Below are positions 43,618-53,651 of a DNA stretch of 64,000 nt, piece after piece. Numbering within the stretch: position 1 is the first letter of the stretch; the number at the start of each line of letters is the position of its first letter. Under the pieces are notes generated by a model. The model had not been told where the DNA came from. It was given only the letters and a program-made list of their open reading frames with translations, and searched no databases. Both the position numbers and the translations under genes were made by a program. The DNA is from Flagellimonas lutaonensis (GTDB lineage Bacteria > Bacteroidota > Bacteroidia > Flavobacteriales > Flavobacteriaceae). The stretch covers positions 434,001 to 498,000 of the forward strand of contig NZ_CP011071.1 in assembly GCF_000963865.1 (NCBI RefSeq). Direction: 5' to 3'.

Positions 43618-44133
43618 ATGACGATGCGGACGATAACTTTTGTATTGACCTTACTTTTTGCGACCACTATAAGCGCCCAAGAGATCAACTGGTTGACATG
43701 GAAAGAGGCCGTGGCCCTAACCAAAAATGAAGGAAACACCAAAAAGGTGTTTGTTGATGTGTACACCGATTGGTGCGGTTGGTGCAAAAAAATGGACAAA
43801 GACACCTTTCAAAATCCAGAAGTGGCAGCCTATATGCAAGCCAACTTTCATATGGTAAAAATGGATGCCGAGGGCAAAGAACCCATAGAATACAACGGCA
43901 AAACCTTTAAATATGTGCCCTCGGGCAGGCGGGGCTACCATGAACTGGCAGCGGCTTTATTGCAGGGCCGTTTAAGCTACCCGACTGTGGTATTCTTAGA
44001 TGAAAACCTGAACATGCTCTCCCCCGTTCCCGGTTACCAAAAGGTTGAGCCCTTTCTACAGATTGCCCGTTATTTTGGCGATGACATCTACAAGACCCAA
44101 GACTGGAAAAGTTATTCAGGGGTGGGGAAATAA
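43618..44133 (+). CDS. Exported thioredoxin-fold protein
   Basis: 171 residues, with a signal peptide MTMRTITFVLTLLFATTISAQ and a thioredoxin domain with active site C53-G-W-C56 in TDWCGWCKKMDKDTF. The cis-Pro region is LSYPTVVFLDE. It resembles periplasmic DUF255 or thioredoxin-like reductases that act on exported Cys-rich proteins. That could matter for the disulfide-rich adhesins encoded here, but this link is speculation. A TAGTTTTG box (43580-43587) lies 30 bases before the ATG, with a TTG only 13 bases upstream of it, so the promoter is imperfect. The alternative start at 43624 removes two residues. Confidence 0.9.
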   Translation: MTMRTITFVLTLLFATTISAQEINWLTWKEAVALTKNEGNTKKVFVDVYTDWCGWCKKMDKDTFQNPEVAAYMQANFHMVKMDAEGKEPIEYNGKTFKYVPSGRRGYHELAAALLQGRLSYPTVVFLDENLNMLSPVPGYQKVEPFLQIARYFGDDIYKTQDWKSYSGVGK

Positions 44134-44144
44134 GAATTGACACG

Positions 44145-44489
44145 CTAAACTTTATCTGACCAAATGGCAAGCTCATTTCCAGAAGGGTCAAGGAAGTGAA
44201 ATCTCCTTCCACCCGGAAAAGAAAAAATGTCTTTTGATATTTGACCACCTGCCATAGCAATAACCTTTTTGATCTCTTCAAGGTTCTCGCTGTATAAAAC
44301 CACAAGAACGCCATTGGTTATCATTTCTTGCGTCTTTTCAAATCCGCCTTCAAGACCGCTATTTGAAAAAGCAGTATAGGTAGGCCCATAGTCTGTAAAG
44401 CTCCAGCCAAAACATTCGGTGTAGAACCTTTTAATTTCTTCAAGGTCAATAGCCTTGAATTCCACATAATTTATTTGGTTGTTCACCAT
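44145..44489 (-). CDS. VOC-family (glyoxalase-fold) protein
   Basis: 114-residue single VOC domain: INYVEFKAIDLEEIKRFYTE at the start, FGWSFTDYGPTYTAF, and the end GGRRFHFLDPSGNELAIWS. Potential metal ligands sit at the usual positions (Glu in NYVEFKA, Glu in GNELA), but others are not obvious. This subfamily includes antibiotic-resistance-like and lyase-like proteins, and the activity is unknown. It is intact, unlike the VOC gene at 5474-5893. It ends 11 bases from the convergent thioredoxin gene and lies 15 bases after guaB on the same strand, so it may be co-transcribed with guaB. Confidence 0.88.
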   Translation of the reverse strand: MVNNQINYVEFKAIDLEEIKRFYTECFGWSFTDYGPTYTAFSNSGLEGGFEKTQEMITNGVLVVLYSENLEEIKKVIAMAGGQISKDIFSFPGGRRFHFLDPSGNELAIWSDKV

Positions 44490-44504
44490 ATCGCCTCTAC
44501 AATC

Positions 44505-45977
44505 CTACCTGCTATAGTTCGGACTCTCTTTGGTGATGGTCACATCATGCGGGTGGCTTTCGTTGATACCACTGGAAGTTATCTTTACAAAACGGCCATT
44601 CTCTTTAAGGGCGGCAATATCTTTGGCGCCACAGTAGCCCATACCGGCCCTGAGTCCGCCGATAAACTGGTGCATGCTTTCGTACAGATCGCCCTTGTAG
44701 GGCACACGCCCCACAATGCCCTCGGGCACCAATTTTTTAATGTCGTCTTCCACATCTTGGAAATAGCGGTCTTTGCTACCCTCTTTCATGGCCTCGACCG
44801 AGCCCATGCCCCGGTAGCTTTTAAACTTACGGCCTTCATAGATAATGGTCTCGCCCGGTGACTCTTTGGTACCGGCCAACAATGAGCCGAGCATCACACT
44901 ATCGGCGCCTGCCGCAATGGCCTTGGGTATATCACCGGTATACCGTATGCCTCCATCGGCAATCACGGGAACACCACTGCCCTTTATGGCCGCAGCCACT
45001 TCTAGCACGGCCGAAAACTGGGGAAAACCGACACCTGCCACCACACGGGTAGTGCAGATGGATCCCGGACCAATACCCACCTTAACAGCGTCTGCACCGG
45101 CCTTGACCAAATATTTGGCCGCCTCTCCGGTAGCAATGTTGCCCACCACCACTTCCAAATTAGGATAGGCTTTTTTGACTTCCTTTAAAATGGTGACCAC
45201 CCCTTTGGTATGCCCATGGGCCGTATCGATTACCACGGCGTCAACACCTGCTTTGACCAAGGCCCCCGCCCTATCGACGGCATCGGATGTAACGCCAATG
45301 GCAGCAGCGACCCGCAACCGCCCATACTGGTCTTTGTTGGCTATGGGCTTTTGGGTAAGCTTCGTTATATCGCGAAACGTAATCAGGCCAACCAATTTAT
45401 AATCGTCATCGACCACAGGTAGTTTTTCGATTTTATTCTCTTGAAGAATATCTTCGGCCTCGGTAAGCGTAGTGCCCTTTTTGGCAGTGACCAAATTCTC
45501 TGAGGTCATCACCTCTGTAATGGGCCGGTCGTTGTTTTTTTCAAAACGGAGGTCGCGATTGGTGACTATACCGAGCAATTTTTGATCTTTATCCACGATG
45601 GGGATTCCCCCGATACTGTGCTCTTTCATACTGGCCTTCGCATCGCGCACCACGGCATCTATCGGCAGGGTTACAGGATCCAAGATCATGCCGCTTTCAG
45701 CACGTTTTACCTTTCGAACCTTCATGGCCTGCTGCTCGATGGTCATATTTTTATGCAGCACCCCAATACCACCTTCACGTGCCATGGCAATAGCCATTTT
45801 TGACTCGGTAACGGTATCCATAGCGGCTGAAACTATGGGCACGTTGATGGTTATGTTACCGGTGAATTTTGTTTGAATATTTACCTCGCGGGGAAGTACT
45901 TGGGAATAAGCCGGCACTAAAAGAACATCATCGTAAGTGAGACCTTCGCCGACAATTTTTTGGAGGTGGGCTTCCAT
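44505..45977 (-). CDS. guaB: Inosine-5'-monophosphate dehydrogenase
   Basis: Oxidises IMP to XMP, the committed step of GTP synthesis. [20 protein letters not shown] is the usual N-terminus. Two CBS domains (about 95-210) interrupt the barrel. The catalytic Cys is in [15 protein letters not shown], the IMP-phosphate loop is [20 protein letters not shown], and the flap region is [11 protein letters not shown]. Its length of 490 residues is typical. On the minus strand the sequence TATCTTTG (46008-46001) lies 23 bases before the start. Confidence 0.98.
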   Translation of the reverse strand: MEAHLQKIVGEGLTYDDVLLVPAYSQVLPREVNIQTKFTGNITINVPIVSAAMDTVTESKMAIAMAREGGIGVLHKNMTIEQQAMKVRKVKRAESGMILDPVTLPIDAVVRDAKASMKEHSIGGIPIVDKDQKLLGIVTNRDLRFEKNNDRPITEVMTSENLVTAKKGTTLTEAEDILQENKIEKLPVVDDDYKLVGLITFRDITKLTQKPIANKDQYGRLRVAAAIGVTSDAVDRAGALVKAGVDAVVIDTAHGHTKGVVTILKEVKKAYPNLEVVVGNIATGEAAKYLVKAGADAVKVGIGPGSICTTRVVAGVGFPQFSAVLEVAAAIKGSGVPVIADGGIRYTGDIPKAIAAGADSVMLGSLLAGTKESPGETIIYEGRKFKSYRGMGSVEAMKEGSKDRYFQDVEDDIKKLVPEGIVGRVPYKGDLYESMHQFIGGLRAGMGYCGAKDIAALKENGRFVKITSSGINESHPHDVTITKESPNYSR

Positions 45978-46000
45978 GGCAATTACAGATTAATTGCGTG

Positions 46001-46008
46001 CAAAGATA
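46001..46008 (-). promoter_or_regulatory. Minus-7 box upstream of guaB
   Basis: On the minus strand TATCTTTG matches TAnnTTTG, 23 bases before the guaB start. The nearest upstream TTG is only 12 bases away, too close for the consensus, so only the downstream element is convincing. Confidence 0.4.
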
Positions 46009-46210
46009 CTACATATAATTCAACCCTAGAGCAGCGTATTCCGATAGACAGGTATTATCTTGGCGCCAATCCATATTTCAGAGCACCCATGCCCCAAATT
46101 GGAAAAAAGAGATAGGCTATTCTATTCCTTCCGGAAAAATTTTAACATCTGCTAATTTATTGGTTCTGAACCATTAATAATTCTTTGTTTTTATTTATTC
46201 TAAATAAGCA

Positions 46211-46240
46211 TTGTTAACTCAATTTTATGATTTAGTTTTG
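46211..46240 (+). promoter_or_regulatory. Promoter of the TonB-dependent receptor gene
   Basis: TTG at 46211-46213, a 19-base spacer and TAGTTTTG at 46233-46240 fit the flavobacterial consensus. The ATG at 46272 is 32 bases downstream. No Fur-type palindrome is obvious in the rest of the 294-base gap (45978-46271), which is AT-rich and otherwise featureless. Confidence 0.65.
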
Positions 46241-46271
46241 CGGCAGTTTATTTTTAAATAGTCTAAATAAA

Positions 46272-48488
46272 ATGAACAAGACGGTAACGCTCTTCGCATT
46301 ATTTGCTTTCGTGGGTGTTTGGGCACAGCAAACTCCCCAAGCTATGGATTCAGTTAGGTTAAATGAAGTGGTGATCTCGGCCAAGAAAATTTTTGGCAGC
46401 AAGTTCGAGGCCCGAAACAGAACAGGGTCTTCCTACTATATTTCACCAGAGGAAATCAAAAAGTTCAATTATACCGATGTCAACCGCACCTTGAGAAGCG
46501 TACCAGGGGTCAACGTGTATGAGGAGGATGGTTTCGGACTTCGTCCCAATATCAGCCTCCGCGGTACTTCGCCAGAAAGGAGTGCAAAAATCACCTTGAT
46601 GGAAGATGGCGTATTGATAGCCCCCGCCCCTTATAGTGCCCCTTCGGCCTATTACTTTCCTACGATAGCACGCATGCAGGCGGTTGAAATCTTAAAAGGG
46701 AGTAGCCAAATCCAGTATGGCCCCTACACCACTGGGGGTGCCATCAATATGCTTTCAACAGAAGTGCCCGACACCTTTAGCGCCGTGTTGAACTCGAGCT
46801 ATGGCAGCTTTCAAAGTGGAAGGGTTCACGCCTTGCTGGGCGATAGCAAGAAAAACTTTGGTTATGCCATCGAATACCTAAACTATAATTCCAACGGCTT
46901 TAAAGAGCTTGACAATGGTGCCGATACCGGTTTTGACAAAAACGATTTGATGGCCAAATTCAGGGTCAACACCAATCCCGAGGCAAAGGTGGGACACGAA
47001 TTCGAACTGAAGTTCCAGTATTCGGATGAAACCTCGAACGAAACGTATTTGGGATTGGCCCAACAAGATTTCGAAGACACTCCCTTTAGGCGATATGCCG
47101 GATCCCAAATTGATGAAATGAATACCGAGCATATGCAGTTTATGGGTACGCACACCTTAAAGTTCAGTGACTATTTTGTAATAACCACCACGGGGTACTA
47201 CAACGATTTTAGTCGCAACTGGTATAAACTTGACTATGTGACCATTGATGGTGAACGCGAGGGCATCTCCAATATTTTGGAAGCCCCCAATACCCTTGTT
47301 GCCCATTACGACCTTGTGAGGGGCGCGATCAATAGCGATGCGGACGATCTGTTGGCGGTCAAGGCCAATAACCGCGATTATCTATCGACCGGTGTACAGA
47401 CAAAACTCGATTATCATTGGACCGGCGAGAAAACCTTTCATGATATAGAAGTGGGGCTTCGCTACCACTATGACGAAGAAGACCGCTTTCAATGGGTTGA
47501 TGACTATGCTATGAACAACGGTAATATGACTTTGGTCAACGCTGGGGTACCCGGCACCAATGCAAATCGCATCAGCGATGCCCGTGCCTTTGCCGCATAT
47601 GCCCAGTATAAGCTCAAATACAACGACCTTACATTAACGCCCGGGCTTCGGTATGAAAACATTACGCTTTCACGGGCCAACTATGGAAGCAATGATGTGG
47701 CGCGTACGGGGGTCGATCTTTCCGAAAGGGAGAACAAAGTGGATGTCTTCATTCCCGGAATCGGTTTCAACTATAACTTTGACAACATCTCAGTTTTCGG
47801 TGGTGTCCACAAAGGATTCTCACCACCTAGCAACCAACCTGGCGAGAAACCCGAGGAAAGCATCAATTATGAATTGGGAAGCCGTTTCTCTTACGCCGGA
47901 TTTACAGGTGAAGTGGTCGGTTTCTATAACGACTACAGCAACCTATTGGGCAGCGACCTTGCAGCCACGGGCGGCACAGGAAGTCTAGACCAGTTCAATG
48001 CAGGTGAGGTAAAAGTACAGGGTGTGGAAGTGCTGCTGAACTACAACCTATTGCCCAATGCCAAGAATTTTATTCTGCCCGTTACTTTTGGCTATACGTT
48101 TACGGATACAGAATTTTTGAACAGTTTTGGAAGTGAAAACGATATCTGGGGCGAGGTCAATGTGGGCGATGAGTTGCCCTATATTGCAAAGCACCAATTC
48201 AACACCACACTTTCACTGGAACATTCAAAATACGAGGTCAACCTAAGCGTCCGTTATAACGGTGAGTTTAGAACTCAGGCCGGTTCTGGGCCTATTCCGG
48301 CCAGTGAAAGGGTTGATTCCAACTTTATTTTTGACTTGGCAGGTAAATACCGATTGGGCAACCATTTGGCACTTACGGCCAACGTTATCAACCTATTTGA
48401 CGAAACCTATGCCGTGGCCAGGGTACCGGCCGGACTGCGCCCTGGACATCCTTTTGGAATCTATGCCGGTTTTGAACTTCGGTATTAG
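46272..48488 (+). CDS. TonB-dependent outer-membrane receptor, FecA-like
   Basis: 738-residue beta-barrel receptor for energised uptake, most likely of an iron chelate. MNKTVTLFALFAFVGVWAQ is a signal peptide. A TonB-box-like segment (SVRLNEVVISAKK) and the plug (LRSVPGVNVYEEDGFGLRPN, ISLRGTSPERSAKITLMEDG, VEILKGSSQIQYGPYTTGGA) follow, and the barrel ends in the aromatic strand YAGFELRY. The plug is closest to FecA-type ferric dicitrate receptors. No carboxypeptidase-like or SusD partner is present, so it is not a SusCD glycan system. No FecI/FecR regulators are adjacent. The substrate is inferred. Confidence 0.9.
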   Translation: MNKTVTLFALFAFVGVWAQQTPQAMDSVRLNEVVISAKKIFGSKFEARNRTGSSYYISPEEIKKFNYTDVNRTLRSVPGVNVYEEDGFGLRPNISLRGTSPERSAKITLMEDGVLIAPAPYSAPSAYYFPTIARMQAVEILKGSSQIQYGPYTTGGAINMLSTEVPDTFSAVLNSSYGSFQSGRVHALLGDSKKNFGYAIEYLNYNSNGFKELDNGADTGFDKNDLMAKFRVNTNPEAKVGHEFELKFQYSDETSNETYLGLAQQDFEDTPFRRYAGSQIDEMNTEHMQFMGTHTLKFSDYFVITTTGYYNDFSRNWYKLDYVTIDGEREGISNILEAPNTLVAHYDLVRGAINSDADDLLAVKANNRDYLSTGVQTKLDYHWTGEKTFHDIEVGLRYHYDEEDRFQWVDDYAMNNGNMTLVNAGVPGTNANRISDARAFAAYAQYKLKYNDLTLTPGLRYENITLSRANYGSNDVARTGVDLSERENKVDVFIPGIGFNYNFDNISVFGGVHKGFSPPSNQPGEKPEESINYELGSRFSYAGFTGEVVGFYNDYSNLLGSDLAATGGTGSLDQFNAGEVKVQGVEVLLNYNLLPNAKNFILPVTFGYTFTDTEFLNSFGSENDIWGEVNVGDELPYIAKHQFNTTLSLEHSKYEVNLSVRYNGEFRTQAGSGPIPASERVDSNFIFDLAGKYRLGNHLALTANVINLFDETYAVARVPAGLRPGHPFGIYAGFELRY

Positions 48489-48510
48489 CAATTTCCAGTT
48501 TAGTAAATCT

Positions 48511-48539
48511 AACGCCCGAAAAATTTCGGGCGTTTTTTT
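48511..48539. terminator. Bidirectional terminator between the TonB receptor and HMG-CoA lyase genes
   Basis: AACGCCCGAAA (48511-48521) and TTTCGGGCGTT (48524-48534) form an 11-base inverted repeat with a tight A-rich loop, followed by a T-run on the plus strand. It lies between the receptor stop (48488) and the stop of the convergent gene (48538). Confidence 0.8.
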
Positions 48540-49404
48540 ATTTGTAGGCAGAAAATAGTTCGGTAGCCTTATTGTAGGCAGCCTCGAAGACCATCCAGTT
48601 GACATTGGTTTCGGCCTTGGCTGCCGTAAAGTAAGAAAGCATCTTTTCGGTGGGCATATTGCCGGTAAGTTCGTCTTTTGCCATGGGGCAGCCCCCAAAA
48701 CCCTGCACGGCCCCATCAAACCGGCGACAACCGGCCTTGTAGGCGGCATCGACCTTCTCGTGCCATTTACTGGGGGTCGTATGTAAATGGGCACCAAACT
48801 CAATGTGTGGATATTTGGGTATGAGGTTCGAGAACAGGTAATCTATAACTTCGGGCGTTGAGCTGCCAATAGTATCTGAAAGCGACAAGATCTTTACGCC
48901 CATACCCGCAAGCTTCTCTGTCCACTCCCCCACTATTTCCACATTCCAGGGGTCACCATACGGATTGCCAAACCCCATTGAAATATAGGTAACCACCTCT
49001 TTTTCTGCCCTGTTGGCAATCTCCAATATTTCTTTAAGGGTATCTACCGACTGGGCAATGGTCTTGTGCGTGTTCCGCATTTGAAAATTCTCGGAAATCG
49101 AGAAGGGGTACCCCAAATAATCAATGGGCTGGTGCTGGCAGGCATCGTTTGCACCACGTACATTGGCCACGATGGCCAGCAATTTGCTCCGCGTCTTGGA
49201 AAGATCAAGCTGCACTAATACCTCTGCGGTATCGGCCATTTGCGGTATGGCCTTGGGGGATACAAAACTGCCAAAATCAATGGTATCGAATCCACACCCT
49301 AAAAGCGACTGTATGTAGCGTACTTTTTCTTTGGTGGGAATAAAGGTCTTGATGCCTTGCATGGCATCTCGCGGGCATTCGATAATCTTTACCTGTTCGG
49401 GCAT
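48538..49404 (-). CDS. Hydroxymethylglutaryl-CoA lyase-family protein
   Basis: 288-residue TIM-barrel enzyme of the HMGL-like family, expected to split HMG-CoA into acetyl-CoA and acetoacetate in leucine breakdown. I start at the Met at 49404 (MPEQVKIIECPRDAMQGI). A longer frame from 49506 adds 34 residues with no family match. The catalytic Arg-Asp is in ECPRDAM, the metal-binding His pair in GAHLHTTPSKW, and the active-site Cys in GFGGCPMAKDEL. The first motif differs from the textbook PRDGLQN, so a related carboligase or lyase activity is possible. The upstream LysE gene is on the same strand. Confidence 0.88.
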   Translation of the reverse strand: MPEQVKIIECPRDAMQGIKTFIPTKEKVRYIQSLLGCGFDTIDFGSFVSPKAIPQMADTAEVLVQLDLSKTRSKLLAIVANVRGANDACQHQPIDYLGYPFSISENFQMRNTHKTIAQSVDTLKEILEIANRAEKEVVTYISMGFGNPYGDPWNVEIVGEWTEKLAGMGVKILSLSDTIGSSTPEVIDYLFSNLIPKYPHIEFGAHLHTTPSKWHEKVDAAYKAGCRRFDGAVQGFGGCPMAKDELTGNMPTEKMLSYFTAAKAETNVNWMVFEAAYNKATELFSAYK

Positions 49405-49525
49405 GTAGCCTTGTTGTTTATAGGTTTTTTGGTCAGTAAGCCACCGATATAAATCGTGGTCGCCTATTCCCATCAATAATAACCGATGTTCTCGGTCACC
49501 GTTCAAGAACCACCCAAAATTACCA

Positions 49526-50152
49526 CTATTTATCAGATAGCAGCAGGTAGGCGGCTATGCCCACAAAGACCACTATCTGCAACCATTTTAGAAAAGTTCC
49601 GGTGTTGGGGTGTTTTTTAAGATATTCGGCTATGCTTCCCGCCAAAACGGCAATTCCCCCAAAAATAAAAAAGGTAACCGCCATAAACAACAAGCCCAAA
49701 ATGTAAAATTGCCAAACGGTGCCCAAGGTCTCGCTGAAAAGGAATCCCGGAAAAAAAGCCAAAAAGAAAATCGTTACTTTCGGATTCAACACGTTCATGG
49801 TGAACCCGGTCACAAACAAATCTTTCAATCCTTTTGGGGAGACACTGCTTTCAGCCACATCAATGGAACCACCTGACTTGAACACCTTATAGGCCAAGTA
49901 AAGTAGATAGGCGGCCCCGAACAGTTTTATGATCCAAAAAAGCATATCGCTCTTGTTGATAATGGCCGACACCCCAAAGGCCAGCAGAGTGGTATGCACC
50001 AAACAACCGCTTACAAGCCCCACAACTGTGGCCAGACCGTATTTTCTACCATATGAAACGCTCTGGGCCAGTACAAATATATTATCGGGCCCCGGCGATA
50101 TGGCCAAAGCGGCAGAAGCCATTACAAAAGCTACAAGTATTTCGAGGTTCAA
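49526..50152 (-). CDS. LysE/RhtB-family amino acid exporter
   Basis: 208-residue inner-membrane protein with about six helices. The signature SPGPDNIFVLAQSVSYGRKYG near the start, followed by GLVSGCLVHTTLLAFG, defines the LysE/RhtB family, which exports basic amino acids, homoserine or threonine. FTMNVLNPKVTIFFLAFFPGF is the second conserved block. The substrate cannot be told. It lies upstream of the HMG-CoA lyase gene on the minus strand (121 bases apart) and divergent from the Dabb gene. No LysG-type regulator is adjacent. Confidence 0.93.
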   Translation of the reverse strand: MNLEILVAFVMASAALAISPGPDNIFVLAQSVSYGRKYGLATVVGLVSGCLVHTTLLAFGVSAIINKSDMLFWIIKLFGAAYLLYLAYKVFKSGGSIDVAESSVSPKGLKDLFVTGFTMNVLNPKVTIFFLAFFPGFLFSETLGTVWQFYILGLLFMAVTFFIFGGIAVLAGSIAEYLKKHPNTGTFLKWLQIVVFVGIAAYLLLSDK

Positions 50153-50226
50153 ACCCGTTCGATTTTGAGGGGTGAAAATACAAATTACAATGTTCGTGCC
50201 CCATAAAATCGTACCTTGAATTAAAA

Positions 50227-50638
50227 ATGGAACGAGCTCTCGTAATTGTATTTATAATTGTCTTTCAAGGTTTGGCACTTGCCAATCCTAAAACAAACAA
50301 CCATTTGCCCGTGAAACAACTTACCGATAGCGTGTTACGTCATGTAGTATTGTTCAAGTTCAAGGAGGGAACACCCGCAGAAACGGTCAAAAAAAATAGA
50401 AACGGCTTTTTCTGAACTGCCAACAAAGATTGCCGAAATAAAAGCCTATGAATGGGGACCCAACAATAGTCCTGAAGGATTGGACAAGGGTTTTACCCAT
50501 TGTTTTTTCGTGACTTTCGAAAACGAGGCCGGCCGTGATGTATATCTACCACACCCTGACCACCAAAAGTTTGTCGCCCTGGCCTCACCACACATTGAGG
50601 ATGTTTTGGTAGTGGACTATTGGACTCTTTCAGATTAG
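50227..50638 (+). pseudogene. Exported Dabb-domain protein gene, frameshifted at an A8 tract
   Basis: The first frame encodes a signal peptide (MERALVIVFIIVFQGLALA) and the start of a stress-responsive A/B barrel (Dabb) domain (DSVLRHVVLFKFKEGTPAET). It then runs out of frame at VKKNRNGFF-stop. One base off, the domain continues as IETAFSELPTKIAEIKAYEW, GFTHCFFVTFENEAGRDVYL and HPDHQKFVALASPHIEDVLV, with a stop at 50636-50638. The junction is the run of eight A at 50389-50396. Seven would restore VKKIETAFSEL and a 136-residue protein. Either the gene is disrupted, the A count is a base-calling error, or slippage restores the frame in some molecules. The end overlaps the convergent pyrD by 4 bases. 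Confidence 0.85.
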
Positions 50639-51672
50639 GCCCTTTCAAGAATGGACTTGTTTATTTTTTTTACCAAGGAAGGCCCCTCATAGATAAATCC
50701 GGTGTAGAGCTGCACCAAGTCTGCCCCGGCATCAAGCTTTTCAAGGGCATCTTCTGGCGAATGAATGCCCCCAACCCCGATGATCGGAAATGCCTTGTTG
50801 CTTTTTTCGGCCAAAAACCGAATGACCTCAGTACTTCTTTGGGCCAAGGGCTTGCCGCTAAGGCCGCCTTTTTCCTCGGCCAAGGTAAGGTGCGACTTTA
50901 GGCCTTTACGCTCAATAGTGGTATTGGTGGCTATGACACCGTCTAATTGGGTCGCCTTCACGATATATATGATATCCATCAACTGTTCTTCGGAGAGGTC
51001 TGGTGCAATTTTCAAGAGAATCGGCTTTTCGGCGGTCTTGAACTTGGCGGCATATTTCTTATTCTCGCGCTTCATGATTTTTAAAAGCTCCATCAAAGGC
51101 TCTTTCTCCTGTAATTCGCGCAGACCGGGTGTATTGGGAGAACTGACGTTGACCACAAAATAATCGACATGTTCAAAAAGGGCATCGAAACAAATGAGAT
51201 AGTCTTTGGCCGCCTCTTCATTGGGCGTTACTTTGTTTTTGCCAATATTGCCCCCGATCAACACCCTATGCTCTTTTTTGAGCCTTTCTACCGCATCAAA
51301 CACCCCAGAATTGTTGAAGCCCATACGGTTGATGATAGCCTTGTCTTCCTTTAGGCGGAACAGTCTTTTCTTCGGGTTGCCCGGTTGGGGCTTTGGCGTA
51401 AGGGTTCCTATTTCCACAAAACCAAAACCAAAATCCGAAAGTTCGTTGTAGAGCTTTGCATCCTTATCAAAACCGGCCGCCAAACCCACGGGATTCTTGA
51501 ACCGTAGGCCAAATACCTCCCTTTCAAGACGAGGGTCTTCAACCACGCATATCTTCCGAAATAAGGATGTGATGCCCAACTTTGACAACAGCCTAATCGC
51601 AAAAAAGGTAACATGATGGGCGGTTTCAGCATCCAACAAAAACAACAATGGACGCAAGAAAAACTTGTACAT
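50635..51672 (-). CDS. pyrD: Dihydroorotate dehydrogenase (quinone), class 2
   Basis: Membrane-associated FMN enzyme of pyrimidine synthesis that passes electrons to quinone. I start at the Met at 51672 ([20 protein letters not shown]); its amphipathic N-terminal helix is the class 2 membrane anchor. A longer start at 51708 adds 12 unneeded residues. FMN-binding [37 protein letters not shown], the catalytic Ser in [15 protein letters not shown] and the phosphate loop [20 protein letters not shown] are all intact. Its length of 345 residues is typical. It is followed on the strand by the convergent Dabb remnant. Confidence 0.97.
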   Translation of the reverse strand: MYKFFLRPLLFLLDAETAHHVTFFAIRLLSKLGITSLFRKICVVEDPRLEREVFGLRFKNPVGLAAGFDKDAKLYNELSDFGFGFVEIGTLTPKPQPGNPKKRLFRLKEDKAIINRMGFNNSGVFDAVERLKKEHRVLIGGNIGKNKVTPNEEAAKDYLICFDALFEHVDYFVVNVSSPNTPGLRELQEKEPLMELLKIMKRENKKYAAKFKTAEKPILLKIAPDLSEEQLMDIIYIVKATQLDGVIATNTTIERKGLKSHLTLAEEKGGLSGKPLAQRSTEVIRFLAEKSNKAFPIIGVGGIHSPEDALEKLDAGADLVQLYTGFIYEGPSLVKKINKSILERA

Positions 51673-51727
51673 TAAGAAGATTTTTGGCAAAAATATAAAC
51701 TCTGCCAACCAATGGGTAACATTGACG

Positions 51728-52147
51728 CTATTTTTCGTTGACCTGCGGCTCGGCGAAAATGGGGGTACGTGAAACTTGGTTACAAAGTTTGATATACAGA
51801 TTGTATTGGTCTTTACTAAACTGTGATAGCATTCGTTGATCGATCATGTGCATATTCTTCTGTATACTGTCAAGCAATACCTTGTACTTGTGCGACATTT
51901 TAAGGAGCTGTTCAGGTGGGCTTTCTGAATGCTGCTTCAGTAAGTTTTTTGCCTGTTCTTCCAAGAAACTGTTTCGGTATTTCAACTCCGCGCCCCAATT
52001 CTTCATCTTTTCGATCTGGGCATCGGTAAGCTTAAAGACCTCAATAATCTTTTCGTCGGAACCACTGCCCACGCCCAAATAACAAACTTCTTGGGCAAAG
52101 ACCGAACCAGTGGCCAGTAGCATGTAAAGTAGCAGTCTATTTTTCAT
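51728..52147 (-). CDS. Small exported helical protein of unknown function
   Basis: 139 residues from the Met at 52147 ([19 protein letters not shown], a signal peptide). The longer frame from 52201 would place the signal internally. The mature part is largely helical and charged ([20 protein letters not shown], then a [12 protein letters not shown] stretch). The pattern (helix with LTDAQIEKM, long helix, [11 protein letters not shown]) is like Spy/CpxP or heavy-metal-sensing LTxxQ periplasmic proteins, but there is only one LTDAQ-type motif. No firm family call is possible. It is upstream of pyrD on the same strand, 55 bases apart, and divergent from pepT. Confidence 0.75.
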   Translation of the reverse strand: MKNRLLLYMLLATGSVFAQEVCYLGVGSGSDEKIIEVFKLTDAQIEKMKNWGAELKYRNSFLEEQAKNLLKQHSESPPEQLLKMSHKYKVLLDSIQKNMHMIDQRMLSQFSKDQYNLYIKLCNQVSRTPIFAEPQVNEK

Positions 52148-52246
52148 GATTTCCTTACAATAATAACGAATAGGTTCAAGTATTGTCCACTGATTTTCCA
52201 AATTTTCCGTCTGAATAAATCCTATTTTTGGGCAAAAACATTTTCC

Positions 52247-53479
52247 ATGGACAAATTATTGCCGCGATTTCTTGAATACGTGGCCATTGATACCCAGAGC
52301 GATCCCCGCGCAGATACGGTTCCCAGCACCAAAAAACAATGGGACCTCGCCAAAAAATTGGTTATGGAACTTCAGCATATAGGCATGCAAGAGGTTTCCA
52401 TAGATGAAAATGCATACATCATGGCAACCCTGCCGTCAAACACCGACAAGAAGGTTCCGACCATCGGATTTATTGCCCATTTCGATACCTCCCCTGATTT
52501 TTCGGGAAAGAACGTAAAACCACGGGTCATTGAAAATTATGATGGCGGCGATATTGTGCTGAACAAGAAAAAAAATATCGTGTTGTCTCCCGACTACTTC
52601 GCAGACCTCACACAATATGTTGGGCAAACTTTGATAACCACAGACGGTACTACTTTATTGGGAGCCGATGACAAGGCCGGGGTTGCAGAGATCATTACTG
52701 CAATGGAATACTTGATACAACACCCAGAAATCAAGCATGGCAAAATTAGGATCGGCTTTACCCCGGATGAAGAAATAGGTAAGGGGGCACATCATTTTGA
52801 TGTGGAAAAATTTGGGGCCGCATGGGCCTATACCATAGACGGAAGCCAAGTGGGCGAGTTGGAATATGAAAACTTCAACGCTGCAAGGGCCACCGTGACC
52901 TTTTCAGGAAAAAGTGTGCACCCAGGCTACGCCAAGAACAAAATGGTCAATGCCATTGCACTAGCAAACGAATTTTTAAGCCTTTTGCCAAAAAAGGAAG
53001 TGCCTGAAATGACTACTGGTCGTGAAGGTTTTTTTCATGTGCACGAAATCAAGGGGACAATCGAGAAAGCCAGCGTAGACCTGATTATCCGAGACCATGA
53101 CCCTGAACACTTTGAGGCCAGAAAAGAATTGTTATACGATATTCAGGACAAAATTAATTCACGGATAGAGAATGTCGTATCGGTGGTGATTGAAGATCAA
53201 TACAAAAATATGCGCGAAAAGATAGAACCTGTCTTCCATATTGTGGAAATCGCCGAGGAAGCCATGCACCAACTTGGCATTGAGCCCATAATAAAGCCCA
53301 TTAGGGGCGGCACCGATGGCTCTCAGCTAAGTTTTATGGGGTTGCCCTGCCCCAATATTTTTGCCGGCGGCCATAATTTTCATGGCAAGTATGAGTACAT
53401 ACCTCTTGAGAGCATGCAAAAAGCGGTCGAGGTTATAGTGAAAATTTGCGAACTTACAGCGGAAAGGTTTAGGGATTGA
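52247..53479 (+). CDS. pepT: Peptidase T (tripeptide aminopeptidase)
   Basis: Zinc M20B aminopeptidase that removes the N-terminal residue from tripeptides in the cytoplasm. The metal and catalytic residues are visible in order: [12 protein letters not shown] (His and Asp), [11 protein letters not shown] (bridging Asp), [15 protein letters not shown] (catalytic Glu-Glu), [13 protein letters not shown] (Asp) and the terminal [12 protein letters not shown] (His). The length of 410 residues matches the family. A TATTTTTG box at 52223-52230 ends 16 bases before the ATG, without a spaced TTG. It is transcribed alone. Confidence 0.97.
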   Translation: MDKLLPRFLEYVAIDTQSDPRADTVPSTKKQWDLAKKLVMELQHIGMQEVSIDENAYIMATLPSNTDKKVPTIGFIAHFDTSPDFSGKNVKPRVIENYDGGDIVLNKKKNIVLSPDYFADLTQYVGQTLITTDGTTLLGADDKAGVAEIITAMEYLIQHPEIKHGKIRIGFTPDEEIGKGAHHFDVEKFGAAWAYTIDGSQVGELEYENFNAARATVTFSGKSVHPGYAKNKMVNAIALANEFLSLLPKKEVPEMTTGREGFFHVHEIKGTIEKASVDLIIRDHDPEHFEARKELLYDIQDKINSRIENVVSVVIEDQYKNMREKIEPVFHIVEIAEEAMHQLGIEPIIKPIRGGTDGSQLSFMGLPCPNIFAGGHNFHGKYEYIPLESMQKAVEVIVKICELTAERFRD

Positions 53480-53651
53480 TAGGTTTTGGGTTTGGGATTG
53501 TTTGAAATGGGAGTGGCAAAAATGTGATTCGGTGATAATCTGATAAGGACATTTCAAATTTCAAGCACCAAATTCCGAAAAAGGTACAATGAAAAAGTAT
53601 TCGTGAACAATTTGTGAAATTCGCTTCCTGTTCAATCGTAAAAAAAAGTGG

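Noticed and set aside
45978-46271. Riboswitch or Fur box ahead of the TonB receptor
   Set aside because: I looked for a cobalamin-type leader and for a Fur-like palindrome and saw neither; only the promoter elements are supported.
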